Notes under the pieces: generated by a model | The model's database searches: none | The model's input: only the letters and a program-made list of their open reading frames with translations | Told to the model about the DNA's origin: nothing | Part shown: piece after piece, positions 45,297-57,653 of the stretch | Numbering within the stretch: position 1 is the stretch's first letter | Layout: each line of letters starts with the position of its first letter | Position numbers and translations under genes: made by a program | Assembly (NCBI GenBank): GCA_900491605.1 | Contig: UESW01004822.1 | Location: 487,366 to 551,365 of the forward strand | Origin: Calamus simplicifolius | Lineage: Eukaryota; Streptophyta; Magnoliopsida; Arecales; Arecaceae | Direction: 5' to 3' | DNA length: 64,000 bases

Positions 45297-46260
45297 TAGG
45301 TTAGGACATATTTTTCCATTTCTGTATTTTTTGTTATTTTCTGCAATTTCTGCATATAGAACATAGGGCTAAAATTTCATTCATTTAAGGATGAATTCAT
45401 GGAGTTCTTTCCTACTTTTGTGAATCTTAGCTCATATTAGACTCCAAAATTAAGTCGTGCCAATTTAAACCAAATCTGAAAACTTTTTCAATAGGTTTCA
45501 GATTTGAGATTTCTTTTAACATTTGCATAAAAATTTTCTTTCTAGCACATTAGACACCTAAATTTTGACCACATTTTAAATTTGAAGTTTCTCCCTAAGA
45601 AAACTTAGATTTTAAAATTTAAAATTTAAAATTTAAATTCTAAAATTTGAAATGTGAAATTTAAATTTAAATTTTAAATTTTAAATTTTTGTTTAGTTAA
45701 GTTAGTTATAACTTGTTTGAAGTTACATTCTTAATTAGTGTAGTGACATTGCTTTGTTGTATGCCATCATTTGCATAAGCTAACTTAAGGTCACTCCCAT
45801 CACAAGATAAGGGAAGGATTTCATCACCTTTCCTTAGCCCAAAAATCATAATCCTTCATGTGCGAACCCAAGCCTCTAACTAAAAAAAAAGTAGTAATCT
45901 AATTTACTCTAGTGAGCTAGGGACACCCATAAGGTCGGGTTCGAACCAGTGTCAAGTCAATGTAGACATCTTTTCTGTGTGTGCTTGTGCATTTGGTGCC
46001 TAGGACAAGTGGTTCAGGAACAAGAGCCCGAAGGAAGGTGGGTTGGTCTGCTTACCTAGTCAATTTTAATTGGTGTCTTAGGCAAGCAATGAGGGACCTC
46101 CACCAACCTTACACTTACCTGGCTAGATGCAAAGTTACTACAGTCTAGATTGTCACCTTGACTAAACATCCAGTTTGGGCTTCTAGGTCTAGCACACCCT
46201 AGAACGAGTTCATTTGCATTGTATGACAACTAGATCAAGGACCCCATACCAGCACAATTC
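45297..46260 (+). other. element C 5' leader
   Basis: Non-coding. Contains an unusual run of TTTAAATTT/AAATTTAAA blocks at about 45608-45690 that is nearly self-complementary. Confidence 0.6.
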
Positions 46261-47397
46261 ATGCAACCTAGTGTAGCCATAGACCCAAATCTAGAAGCTT
46301 TAATGAGGACTATGACTGAGCAGTATAATTAATTGAACACTAGGTTTGATTAGATGCAAGAAAGGATTGATTCCTTAGAAGAATCTCATATGACTCCTGT
46401 TGAGCCTCAATCACCCAGAACGATACCTTTAAATCCTAGAGTCCAATATCCTGAACCTATTATTGAACCCCACCAAAGAAGACCTCATCATGACTACATT
46501 GATCAAGATAAAAGAGCTCTTAGGAGTATCTGACTTGATGCATCCACTTTTGATGGGGACCTAGACCTTAAGGTGCACATAGATTGGAAGGAAGATATGG
46601 ACCAATATTTCGAATGGTATGAAATGTCAGAGGACAAAAAGTTTAAATTTGCCAAGCTTAGGCTAATCCGACAAGCTAGGTTGTACTGGAGAAATATTGA
46701 GCGACTGTGTAGGCAAAGAGGAGACATGCAATAAGTACTTGGAGAGCCATAAAAATCAAGCTTAGGGAGAAGTACCCACCTATTTCCTATAAGCAAAGGT
46801 TACTGGACCAATGGCAATGTCTAAGTCAAGGGAATAAGCATGTGTCGGAATACATTACTAAGTTTGACGAATATGTTATGCGATGTAGTATTGTTGAATT
46901 AGAAGCTGTAATCCTATCCAGATTTAGAGTCGGTTTAAGGAAAGAGATTCAGAGATAACTGTTCCTTAGAGAAGTCCATAACTTAGAACAAAGCATACCA
47001 GGTAGCTAGGAACTTCGAAAGATTTTAAAGAGTACCATTTGTCTATCGGCCTGAACCTAATAAGATGAGTGCCCTAAGCCAAAGGCCTAATCTAAGCCAA
47101 ACTCACTTTAGTCGATCCATATCCGATACTCCTTTAGTCCGAAAGATTAATAAAGGAAAGAGTCCAGAAATGCAAAGGAGTAATACTCAAAACATACATT
47201 GTTTCAAATGTCATAAGGTAGGTCATTATGCAAGTCAATGTCCTACTAGAGCCTTACATATAGGAGAAGTAGAGGAGGAAGTTAATGAATCAATTGAGAA
47301 TTTGGTGAAAGAGATTTATAAAGCAGAAGTGAATCTAGTTGATGAGTATGATGGAGATGAAGAAGTTTTAGACTTGTCTGAGTTTTAGGAGTTGTTA
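46261..47397 (+). pseudogene. element C gag with CCHC knuckle
   Basis: Starts MQPSVAIDPNLEALMRTMTE. Recognisable parts are LKVHIDWKEDMDQYFEWYEM near 46570-46630 and KFDEY-like sequence near 46860. The zinc knuckle CFKCHKVGHYASQC is at 47200-47241, followed by an acidic tail. Several stops interrupt the frame. Confidence 0.75.
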
Positions 47398-48350
47398 GAT
47401 ATATCTTGACCCGGACCAAAGAGTAGGAAGACTGGCGTAGGACTAACATCCTACAAACTTTTGTCAAAATAGGTGAGAAAGCATGCAAAATCATTATAAA
47501 TAATGGGAGTTGTGTCAATGCAATTTCAACTAATACTGTTAAGAGTTTAGGATTACACACTGCTTTCCATCCCAACCCTTATAAGGTTTTCTGGATAGAT
47601 TCCACTTCGATACCGATCAAGTTTAGATGTCAAGTTTAGGTCCAAATCCAATCGTACCTAGAGAAAGTTTGGTGTGACATACTTTCAATGGGGGTTAGTA
47701 GCATTATTCTTGGTAGACCTTGGTTATATGATCATGATGCTACTTTATTTGGTTGGTCTAATTCTTGTTCCTTTAATTTTAATGGAAAGAAGATAGTTAT
47801 AAACCCTTTTCCATCCAAAGACAACATTAAGAGAGGGTCTAGTAACTTGAAGGAAAAGAAACAAGGGTTGCATTTGATGAATGATAAAGACATAGAAAAG
47901 AAAATTAATGAAGGTTCACCATTTGGATCCTATCAACCTAGGAAATCCAGAACCAACCCCAGAAGGAACAACCCCAGAAAGTAAAAGAAATTTTAAGGGA
48001 GTTTCAAGATGTCTTTCCTGAAGATCTACCTGATCACCTTCCACCACTTAGGGATATCCAACATGTTATAGATTTAGTTCCTAGCACTACATTACCAAAT
48101 CTACCACATTATAGGATAAACCCTAGCGAGCATACTGAGTTACAAAAATAAGTTGAAGAACTCCTCCAAAAGGGATTCATTAGGGAAAGTTTGAGTCCAT
48201 GTGTCGTACCCGCATTATTGACCCCTAAGAAAGATGGCACTTGGAGATGTGTACAGACAGTCGTGCCATTAATAAGATCATAAATAAGTATAGGTTTTCT
48301 GTACCCCGTTTAGACAACATGTTAGATATGATGGCCGATGCAAACAATAT
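47398..48350 (+). pseudogene. element C protease and RT N-terminus
   Basis: The protease active site reads IIINNGSCVNAIS; the catalytic DSG of element B is NNG here (codon 47499-47501 AAT in place of GAT), so it cannot work. SSIILGRPWLYDHD follows near 47700. RT begins near 47985 with VKEILREFQDVFPEDLPD, then LPNLPHYRINPSEH, KGFIRESLSPCVVPALLTPKK and DSRAINKI, and is cut at about 48350 before the catalytic box. Confidence 0.75.
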
Positions 48351-48365
48351 TTTCAAAGATTGTCC

Positions 48366-49060
48366 ATGGTTATAAACCTAGAAAACCTATCGACCTCATA
48401 TTCCATTACCACTCATGCACGAATGTCTGAGTCTGCCAAGTCATATGCACAGCATATTAAGGAATTGCATAAGGAGATTAGTAAAAAAATTCAAGTGAGC
48501 AATGAAGTCTATAAGCATATGGCCAATTCACATAAATGAATGAAAGAATTCAATATAGGGGACTTTGTCATGGTTAAACTTAGACCTGAAAGGTTCTTGC
48601 CGGGAACTATGAAGAAACTGCATGCCCGAGGAGCTGAACCTTTCAAAGTATTAAAGAGAGTTGGACCTAATACATATGTGTTAGAGTTACCACCAGATTA
48701 TGGCATTAGTTCAACATTTAATATTCTGATCTGAAAGAATACAAAGAGGCGGCATTAATTCCTAGTGAACCTTTTGGACCTTATCCAGCCTTTGAGAGTG
48801 AAATCCTACATGAGTGTCCACCAGCAATTTAGCCAGAGTGGAGAGATAGGATTGAACGTATCTTGGATGACCAAGCAATTACCACCATAAATAAGGGCTA
48901 TCACATTATCTAGTTCGATGGCAAGGAAGGCCAGAATCCAAGGATTCTTGGATCACCCGAGAAGATATGCAGCAAATCAATCCAGACCTGCTAGAAAGGT
49001 ATCAAAGTCAAACAATCCTTACTCGATAGGGTCGAGTTCATTCCATCCCTAGAGAATTGG
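48366..49060 (+). pseudogene. element C integrase C-terminus
   Basis: Picks up at VHGYKPRKPIDLI, then ESAKSYAQHIKELHKEISKK and EFNIGDFVMVKLRPERFLPG, LHARGAEPFKVLKRVGPN, and ends near the 3' LTR with a region resembling a short chromodomain-like tail (ERILDDQAITTINKGYHI). RT palm, RNase H and the integrase core are deleted. Confidence 0.75.
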
Positions 49061-50500
49061 TGCAGACACTAAAGTTTGAAAGAGGCTTCGATCTAATTTA
49101 GAATGGCATTAATTCTTTCATGTGTCTTGTAAATAGAGTAATAATTTTACTTCTTTGAATTTGAGTCATGTAATTAAAGTTGGTTTATTTCAATTTGGGT
49201 TCTTGAGTCCAAGTAGGGTCAAATTGGTTTGTATTTGTGAGTTTAGTAGTTGGGTCCAAGAGAGGTATGAATTGGGTTCAAGGTAAGCATGTGAGCTTAA
49301 AGATTATGCATTCAACCACACCAAATCAATCCATGTGGATGCCACTTCAGCAAGCATTGTTAGATGCCATATCAACCTCTTGGTGTAAATCTCATCAAGT
49401 GCATCACCACATGCCACGTCACCAAGAAGAATTTAAATTCAAAGGAGCCCCACTTTTCTCTCCTCTTTTTAAGCTTAGTTATAAGTTGTTTCAACTCTCC
49501 ACCCTTATATCTAGCTTAGGTTGTAACTTTTAATGAAAAGCTCCTTATAATTCAATTTTCAAAAGTCCCTTTGAGGCTTATAAAAACTACTCCAAGCTCT
49601 CTTGTAAAGATAATTTATGATGAATAAAAGTTAAGTTTATTTTCTTCCATTTGTGTTAGCAAATGTCCTCCGAGAGGGAGTGGGTGAGAGGCCCTTAGCT
49701 ACTTCAAGAAAGTCATCTCCATGCCAAGATCCATTAGCCATTCTTATTTCATTCTACCATCCCATCCCATCTTCCAAGGTGCAAGAAGACTCCATAAAGA
49801 AGGTCGGCCAAGCTACCTCAAATCCATCAAGCTTCATCTTAATTTCAACCTTCCCTTCCTCTTCCTTCATTTCATTAATACTCCACCAAATTTTTATGTT
49901 CTTAACTCTAATTTGGTTTGTGTAGATCCTCGAATTCCAGATTCCAAAGAAGAAGGTCTTCCATGATAAAAAATAGATACAAGAAGCCCTGTAACAGATA
50001 CAAGAAGGTTGAAATTTCAATCTTAATTTCAACTTTCCCTTCCTCTTCCTTCATTTCATTAATACTCCACCAAATTTTATGTTCTTAACTCTAATTTCAT
50101 TTGTGTAGGATCCCTGAGAATTTCAGGTTCCAAAGAAGAAGGTCTTCCATGATAAGAAATAGATACAAGAAACCCTGCAACTAAGGAATCTCCTTATCAT
50201 CCAAGAACTTCATTCTTGAGTGTAAACCTTTCAATCTCTGATATATTAATGGCGGATACCCCTCTTTCAACATTTTTTGATCTAAATATTAGAGTAACTA
50301 AGCCCTAGCTGTGGTTTCTTAGCCGCAAAGATCCTTTCTCTTTACTATTTTGAAGGATTCTCATCCATAGTCTAGTTTAACATGCAAATCCCTTCAAAAA
50401 TTTGCTCTTTTACATGAAAATGTAGCCTAGCTTACTTCATTTTTTATTTAGTTATTACTATCTCCTTCTAGATTGCATCATTCCACTTCATCCCTCATCA
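49061..50500 (+). repeat. element C 3' LTR
   Basis: Starts TGCAGACACTAAAG and ends CCCTCATCA. A segment of about 175 bp (roughly 49832-50008) is repeated in tandem at about 50009-50185, which the 5' LTR lacks. Confidence 0.8.
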
Positions 50501-52060
50501 CTAAAACAAAGAGCATTAGGATTAGGATTCCTCTGAACTTTATGTGACTTATCCTTATCTTCCTTGCAGGTCAATGGGGTGCCAGGAGTAGGTCGGTTTG
50601 GGTGCACTTGACTAGACCCTAGTTTTTGATTAGGAGCCATTCCTAGTGGGTTCAGATCAGCAGATTATGAGTCTCCTTTGAAATCTCTCATAGTCTCTAG
50701 CTATCTGATAAGCTTGTTCAAGATCATGGACTTCTCTTAAAAATAATTCTCTCTGAATGTCCTTATATAGTTTAGCCCTAAATCTAGAGAGGATCACAGC
50801 TTCAGCTTCATCTATGCTACACCTCATGACATATTCATCAAATTTGGCTATGTATTCAGATACGGTCTTGCTTTCCTGACTCAGCCTCTGCCATTGATCT
50901 AAAAGTCTCTGATGATAGGATAGGAAAAGATACTTTTTTCTAAGCTTAAGGTTATGACTCTCCAGTTAGCTATGGGTATGTCTTCCCTTTGCCTAGTTAT
51001 CCTTTCAAATTCCTCCAGTATAGTCTAGCTTAGCGAACTAACCTGAGTTTTAAAAAACTTAAACTTTCTTTTCAGACATTTCATACCATTCAAAGTATGG
51101 TCCATATCTCCTTATCAATCAGTGTATACCTTAGGGTCAAGACTATCATCAAATGTAGGTGCTTCTAACCTGATGTTCCTAATGGCTCTTTCCTCCAAAT
51201 CCATAAAGTCTTAATGTGGGCATCTAGAGTTATGTTCAGGGGTGAGATCATGACGATGGGCTCTTAGGCCAAGGAGAGTTGGTCTAGGTGATTCAGGTTC
51301 AGTGTGGTTCAATCGGTTCTCTTTAAGGGGTTTCGTTTCGTTCTTCATTTGGTCAAACCTATTATTTAGTTATCTAAATTGTTCAGTTATGGTTCTCATT
51401 AAAGTTTCAAGATTGGGATCCATGGTGTAACTTGGTTGTGTTTGGGGATGTTGGTAATGGGCTCCTGACATGGTGGTCATTCAACACACAAATTTGTTTC
51501 TAGGGTTTCTTGACTTAGAAGCTCAAGTAGAATGAATCAACTCAAATTACAATTAAGTCAACAATTATCCTTTCCACTGCTAGGTAAGAGGTGGGGTTGT
51601 GGGAGGCTCTCCCACTCTCACAGGAACCTAATTACAGAACCACAGTCTGCTTAAGGCGTTTGTCGTTTGACCCCTAGCCCTAGACACCACTTTCAAGAAA
51701 TAACTGAAGGATTGAGTGCAATAGTTTCATCATAATACTTGGAACTCAACCACGTGGGTGTCCCTAGCTTTGCTTTAGGCTTCTACTCAATTTTAATTAG
51801 GCTGGGATCGAGATGAGGGTGGTTGTTTTGGGCCAAGGAAAGGTGATGAAATCCTTCCCTTACCTAAGATAGAGAAATTGCCCTTAAGTGAATTTAGTGA
51901 TGCATACACATATATGAAAACCTAAAGTAAAATATGCAGATTATATATTATTTTTTATTCTTTTTTGTAGATCTAAAAATAAGAAAAAAATTATAGATTT
52001 AATGAAGATTAATTAGATGAATAAAAAATTTTAGCACTATGCATGAACATGTCCTAGCCT
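50501..52060 (-). pseudogene. element E gag and leader (third piece)
   Basis: Matches 6466-8216 of element B. On the minus strand gag starts at an ATG near 51422 (MDPNLETLMRTITEQ-like) and decays through many stops. Confidence 0.65.
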
Positions 52061-52075
52061 GCTCTGATATCAAGC

Positions 52076-53320
52076 TAATGTGGGATGTATCATGTAAGAG
52101 ATTAACATAGAGTAATGATTTAGATTTAAAGTGCTTTACTTTCTGAAATGAGTTAGAATGAACTAAGGAAGAATATGCGAAGAGTAAAGTAACTACCCGC
52201 AGAACATGATTTTAGGGTTGAGAAACCACTACTTAGAACATGCTCTTTCTTCAACAAAATAGAACTTGTGAGAAATGATGGGTCTGATTACTAGGCAATG
52301 ATGGTCTTCATCCTAAAAGATTAGATCATACAACTCTCAAGATGGGTGCCTAGAAGAAGAAGCTATTCTCCCATGGATGTTTCTGCTTTTCTTTATATGG
52401 TTTTGGAGGCAAAGAGGACTTCATCTAAGGATCATAGCACCTTGGCGTCTTGGGCTAGGATGCTTGGAACAGATGTTGGAACGGGTATTGTTGGGCCTCT
52501 CACCCTTTTCCTCATTGAGTGTCAATGCTCAAGAGCACATGAAAATAGAAGAAGAAGACTCTTTTTCATTAATCATCAATTATTTTCCTACAANAGAAGA
52601 AGACTCTTTTCATTAATCATCAATTGTTCTTTACAAAAAGAAGGGAGGGGTTTTTATAATAAACCCTAACCCTTGAATTACATGAAAAAAGAAATAAGGG
52701 TGCCATATTATTTCCAAATAAGGAGATAGGTGGCATCTTGAAATAAGGAAAAGAAATTAAAAGATAGCTTTTCCAAATAAGAAGATAGGCAGCATCTTGA
52801 AATAAGAAAAAGAGATCAGGGGATAGCTTTCCCAAATAAGAAGATAGGCGCATCATGAAATAAGAAAAAGAGATCAGGGGACTGCCCAATATCCTGCTTT
52901 CCATAAGGAGTGGGTGATAAGTCACCTTCCATAGGGGGCTTATTTATTTTCTTTTATGTTGAGATGACTTCATAAAAATCTTGGGATGCTCTAATTGAGT
53001 AGAAAGTACCTTCTTTGATTGGAATTCCATGTAGGGGCTTATTTGCTTCCTTTTATAGTCTTGGGTCTTCAACTTCTTACACTTTGACTCAATAAATCTT
53101 GACTTGACTCAAATAAAATTACTCGACTCATACTTGATTAAAATTACTGGACTCATATTGATAAAACTTGATTACATGACTTAAAGTCAAACCAATATAA
53201 AGTAAGAAATTCATAATGACTCTGACTCAAATAAATTGACAGGAATCAAAAGTCTAACTACATCAATCAAAAATCCATAATAAGCTTAACAACCTCTGTC
53301 TGATCTTGGTGCCTGCACCA
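52076..53320 (-). repeat. element E 5' LTR (contains an N)
   Basis: Aligned with the element B LTR. Its minus-strand start is TGGTGCAGGCACC. The single N at 52594 is flanked by a repeated segment not present in element B. Confidence 0.75.
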
Positions 53321-54390
53321 ATTATCTATTTATGTATAAAAAATTATATATAAAAAAGGTTAAGCAATAAAATAGTAATTTTTTAGTCGCTCGACTAATA
53401 GTAAATGAATCGGTAAAAAAATTACACTTCAAATACATGCTTTTTTTTATGTTATAGACTTTTGATGTGTTATTAATACATTTATTAATAAAAAAATGCC
53501 TTTCTTATATGGCATGTGACTCTACAAAAGTTATCTAACTTTGTCATGTAAAGTTAAATGTTAAAGAGGGTGTCAATAAATAGTCTCTATAATTTTTCTA
53601 CCTATATTCTCTGTATTTGATAAAAAAAATTTATAAGTTGATGTATCCAATTGAAAAACTTTCATAAATTTATAAATTGAAAAAAAAAAGTATACTCAAG
53701 TCATCATTTATGGCCATCATATGGTTTTCCAAGTAATCATTAACAACTATCATAAATTTACTTAATTAAAAAACTTATATGAGTTAAGATACTCAATTGA
53801 AAAAAAATAGTATGAGGACTCAATCAAAAACTCCAAATAAGTTCATGTACTTATAATATAATTACTCCAATTTTTTTTGTTTGTTAACTATATTTATGAA
53901 TGCTATAAGTGTTTGTCATCTATTTGGTAACCAAACTAAGATAGTACTTTAAAATAAAAAATAATAATCTAATGATAAAAAATGATGCTTGGTACCTTCA
54001 AAGATTTAGCAATTGTACTCTCAAAAACTATTATTATAAATTATTCTTAATCAATTAATTATTCTAATATATATAATATAATATTTTATTATGATTGATT
54101 TTTATAGTAATATTATAAAATTATAACATAATACAATACAATATTGATATATTATCTTATTTTGCACTTCATAATTGTATTATAGTTAAAATAATATTTG
54201 ATATATATAATATTATATAATTATTTCATTATATCATAATATATTTTGAGAATATTATAAATATTTTAATGTAATATGATATATTATGTTATATTACATT
54301 GATTTATATTTTTATAATTGTATTATAATATTATAATTATATTATAATATTAAGTGTATTTTTTTGTGTTTTAACTCATAAAGCTTTTGA
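53321..54390. other. AT-rich non-coding DNA
   Basis: No gene or element is recognised. From about 53860 it resembles 57940-58240, the start of the local tandem duplication. Long TA-rich runs occur at 54060-54350. Confidence 0.5.
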
Positions 54391-55169
54391 TGGGTTGGAA
54401 GGTGAAGAGGCACTTGTGCATAGAAACTCCAACTTAGAGCTTTCATCAAACAATTGTTTTCAAGCTCACAGGAAGAAACAATTTTTAATGGAAAACTGAT
54501 TTAAAATCTTTATCAAACACTTTTTTATTTCATATAAATGCTTTTCATACAAAAAAAAAAAGGGCTCAGCCCCCTAAATGCAATGTGCCGCTTGCAGCTT
54601 GTTTAAGGAGGGAAAGTAAGCAAGCATGAATGCGCAGACACGGTATTTATTGGAAGAAAATTAAGAAAGAATTTAGATAGGATAAAGACCATCCATCTTC
54701 TCAAGTCCATTGCTTGTGCTCCGCGCTAGCTGGCGACGACAACCAATGCCATTTTTTTTCAGAAGGCACACAAAATCTTAATGTCACAAAATGATATTAT
54801 CTCTATTTTATTATTACAGGTAAGCACAAGCAGAAGCTTAGACTAGCCAGAGTTCACCGTATGCCATGGACTTCGCTGAACTCATGCTTAAACGCAACAG
54901 TTCTTCCATTCTCTCAAGAGACAAAAATAACTACTATATCAATCATAAACAAAGCACAGGAAGGCAGGTGCAAAGGGAATCATCATGCACCTTTCCATGA
55001 AGATAGAGGAGGGGTATCAGTGTAGCTCAATATTTCCAGTGAAGGATGATATCTATCACCCTTGACAGAACTATTGAAGCATACGATTCAAGTTCAACCA
55101 TTTTTTCAGGCGTGAGTTTCACCGACAGTGCTCCAATATTCAGCTGGTTCAAGTTTTCAATCTTGGTGG

Positions 55170-57605
55170 TGTAGGAATTTCGTATGTTTTATATGAATCA
55201 AATTCATATAACACGCAGCGGAAGATAAAAATAAATACGAAATTTAATTCCAAAAGCCCAAGATCCTCATGGAACAGATTCAGTTAACAAAAAATAACAC
55301 ATGATTTAATAATAGATCATACCTGTGTTCTTTATTGGGGATGACGCCCGATGAAGCCGGTAAACGATTTATTAAGATCTTTGGATGATGTCCTCTCAGG
55401 ATTGGATGATAACTTTCTTGCGAGGGGTGCTAGCGCCTCTTTTCTTTTCAATTGATTTTCCAAATCAAGAAAGATTTCTTGATCAAGATCAAATCTTGAT
55501 CAATCAAGAGAGAAAATATTTCTTGATCAAGATCAAATCTTGATTTATCAAAGAAAATAATTTCTTGATCAAGATCAAATCTTGATCAATCAAGAAAGAA
55601 AAGATTTCTTGATCAAGATCAAATCTTGATCAACCAAGAAGAGAGAGAAAGCCTTCCTTCAACAACCCAGAAAGAGGGACATGAGAGAGAAGGAGTTTTC
55701 AACCCTTCAAAAGAGAGAGGGACGTGTGAGAGAGGAGCTTTCAACCCTTCAAGAGAGAGAGACATCCTAGAGAGAGAAAGTGGATGTTAGGCATCCAAAA
55801 GAGAGAAAAAGGAGGAGTCAGGCATATCTCTCGAAGGGGGTATCTCTCTCCCTTTTTATACATGAAAAGGAGTTGTAGGTTCCATAAAAAAAAGGATTTT
55901 ATTTCAACCACCCAACCATTCAACCATATCAAGTTGATAACAAATTATCCTAATAAATTTAGGATAATTTGTTAAATTATCCTAACAAATTTAGGATATT
56001 TGTTATCATGATAATGTTAGGGTTACAACCACCTAACCACATCCTAAAAATTAGGAAATTGGTTATCTCATGAAATCAACATCACAACCTTGAATTTGGC
56101 TTCATGAGGATGCCCCAAATCATGGGATTCCCTCCTTCATGACGTGGAGATGGATCATGTCCATCACATGGGCATGGATCCATCCTCCACGTGGCACGAT
56201 CTCAGCCCTTGATTTAATTGGGTTTTCATAAATCAAATCATGCCATCATATGGACCCAATTAAATATCATTATTAATCTCAATTAATCTAAGCCATCCAT
56301 CACATGGATCAAGCCTAATTAATGGATTTCATATGTGCATCTCATGTACAAAAGGTCTCTCTCTTGAATACAAAATTCTTTTCTCTATGATGAATCCTAT
56401 TCATCAATTTTATATTCTCTCATTAAGATTGAGTCAAACCCAATCCTAATTAATTGGTTATCTAATTTGAATTAAGTCCAACTTAATTCCCATTTTAACT
56501 TCATCCAAAATCTTCTTAATGCGTGTGACCCATTAGGTCCCTTGACACGTTGGTAATAATCATGTCCCTAATATTGACCCTAAGGATGACTTGATCAACA
56601 CCTTATCCAAGTCAATTTTTAACCAAATCAACTCTTTGATTAAGTCAAAGAATCCATGAGTATAGATCATGAGTGGCCTCTAGCAATGCATCATGACCAC
56701 CCAAGTGTTAAGGGTTTGTTGATGTGGTCATCAACACCTGTCCATGAATGGTTACCGTACGATTCAATCCCTTCGTCACATATCCCAGATCAATCAGTGG
56801 TATGGAATGTATCAACCATGTAATTGATCTTTGTTTACTTGATCTCAGAAAAATTGACTCATATGAATTAGAACTTCAAAACCATTTCGAATTCCAACTC
56901 AACCTTGCAAGGATTTAACAGTCAATTTAATCCATCAAGTGGCCGTGGGACATAACCCTTTCTATCAAGGGAGACGAACCCTATCTTGATCAAACACCAC
57001 TTCATGTGCTTCATATCATGCCCAATCAACACCATATTTGCCACCATGGCTAGAGCGACATTTGCATGTCGTCAAAGCATGATATTCCATACATGAGGTG
57101 CAATGAAGATATCAAATCAAAGGATCACTCGTACCACCATCATCAGAGATCAATCATGACACTATATAGAATATTCATATGGGATCTCTATGCGGGTCAT
57201 CTAATGCATCGTTACAATAACGACCATCGACACACCATATCTAAGTATCTTCATACTTCAGCTTGCAAGATCAGCTGCTTACCACAAGGGTGAAGATATG
57301 CAATGTGTGCTAGTCTCAATGGCATTCGATGGTGTCCAATCCTGTCTACGCATCGACTAGGGAAGTTTAAAGAATCGAACCATAATGTGCAATTTTGGAT
57401 CTCACAATTTGCAATCTCTATTACAAATTCCATATGCACAGTTCGAATTCTTTTAGACTTTATCTCACAGGTTAAATATATCTAATATATATATATATAT
57501 ATTACACCTGGATAGATAAAGAAACCAATAAATTTGATTTGCATTCATAAAGAAATGTGTACAAACTAGCATCTAATCCGATTGGATCTAGGGCACACAC
57601 TAACA
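55170..57605. mobile_element. 2.4-kb solo-LTR-like element (family F)
   Basis: Ends TGTAGGAA...CTAACA are flanked by a perfect 5-bp target duplication GGTGG (55165-55169, 57606-57610). The uninterrupted paralogue at 59068-59082 shows the original CTTGGTGGTGCCTGG. No ORF in it looks coding. A TTTTTATACA at about 55854 may be a promoter. The first 80 bp recur at 34065-34146. Confidence 0.85.
55471..55640. repeat. four palindromic units of about 45 bp (TTGATCAAGATCAAATCTTG...)
   Basis: Four head-to-tail units carry the core TTGATCAAGATCAAATCTTG followed by ATCAA, itself an inverted repeat (TTGATCAAGAT / ATCTTGATCAA). Confidence 0.9.
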
Positions 57606-57653
57606 GGTGGTGCCTGGTATAAGACTAACATCACTTCAATGGTGGTGAACCCA

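Larger units (their letters stand above)
43982..50500 (+). mobile_element. deletion-derivative Ty3/gypsy retrotransposon (element C)
   Basis: A plus-strand element with two LTRs, primer site, gag, knuckle, protease, the N-terminal part of RT and the C-terminal part of integrase. The centre of pol is missing at about 48350-48365. It sits in element E, a relative with similar gag and knuckle but different LTRs. The join of E on both sides (GATAT | CTAAA, compare GACATCTAAA in element B) shows no target duplication. Confidence 0.8.
34147..53320 (-). mobile_element. minus-strand Ty3/gypsy element E, split into three pieces
   Basis: Three collinear pieces (34147-34335, 43658-43981, 50501-53320) reassemble a relative of element B: LTR 53320-52076, primer site 52072-52061 (TGATATCAGAGC), gag, knuckle and the first part of protease. 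The gaps are the Athila element D and element C. Gag and protease are heavily mutated. At its far end the pol sequence runs to about GVSNIIF at 34147, about 120 bp further than element B goes. Confidence 0.8.
54985..57653 (-). pseudogene. aldo-keto reductase last-exon fragment, split by insertion
   Basis: Two pieces (57653-57606 and 55169-54985, minus strand) align with the exon at 58888-59226: IPGTTKIEN, then VKLTPE and ELESYAS are readable. It is broken by a frameshift after ELESYAS (one base missing in ACAGAACTATTG compared with ACAGAATCTATTG), by the 2436-bp insertion, and by loss of similarity beyond GTGAACCCAAGCC at 57653. It cannot encode a working enzyme. Confidence 0.75.
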
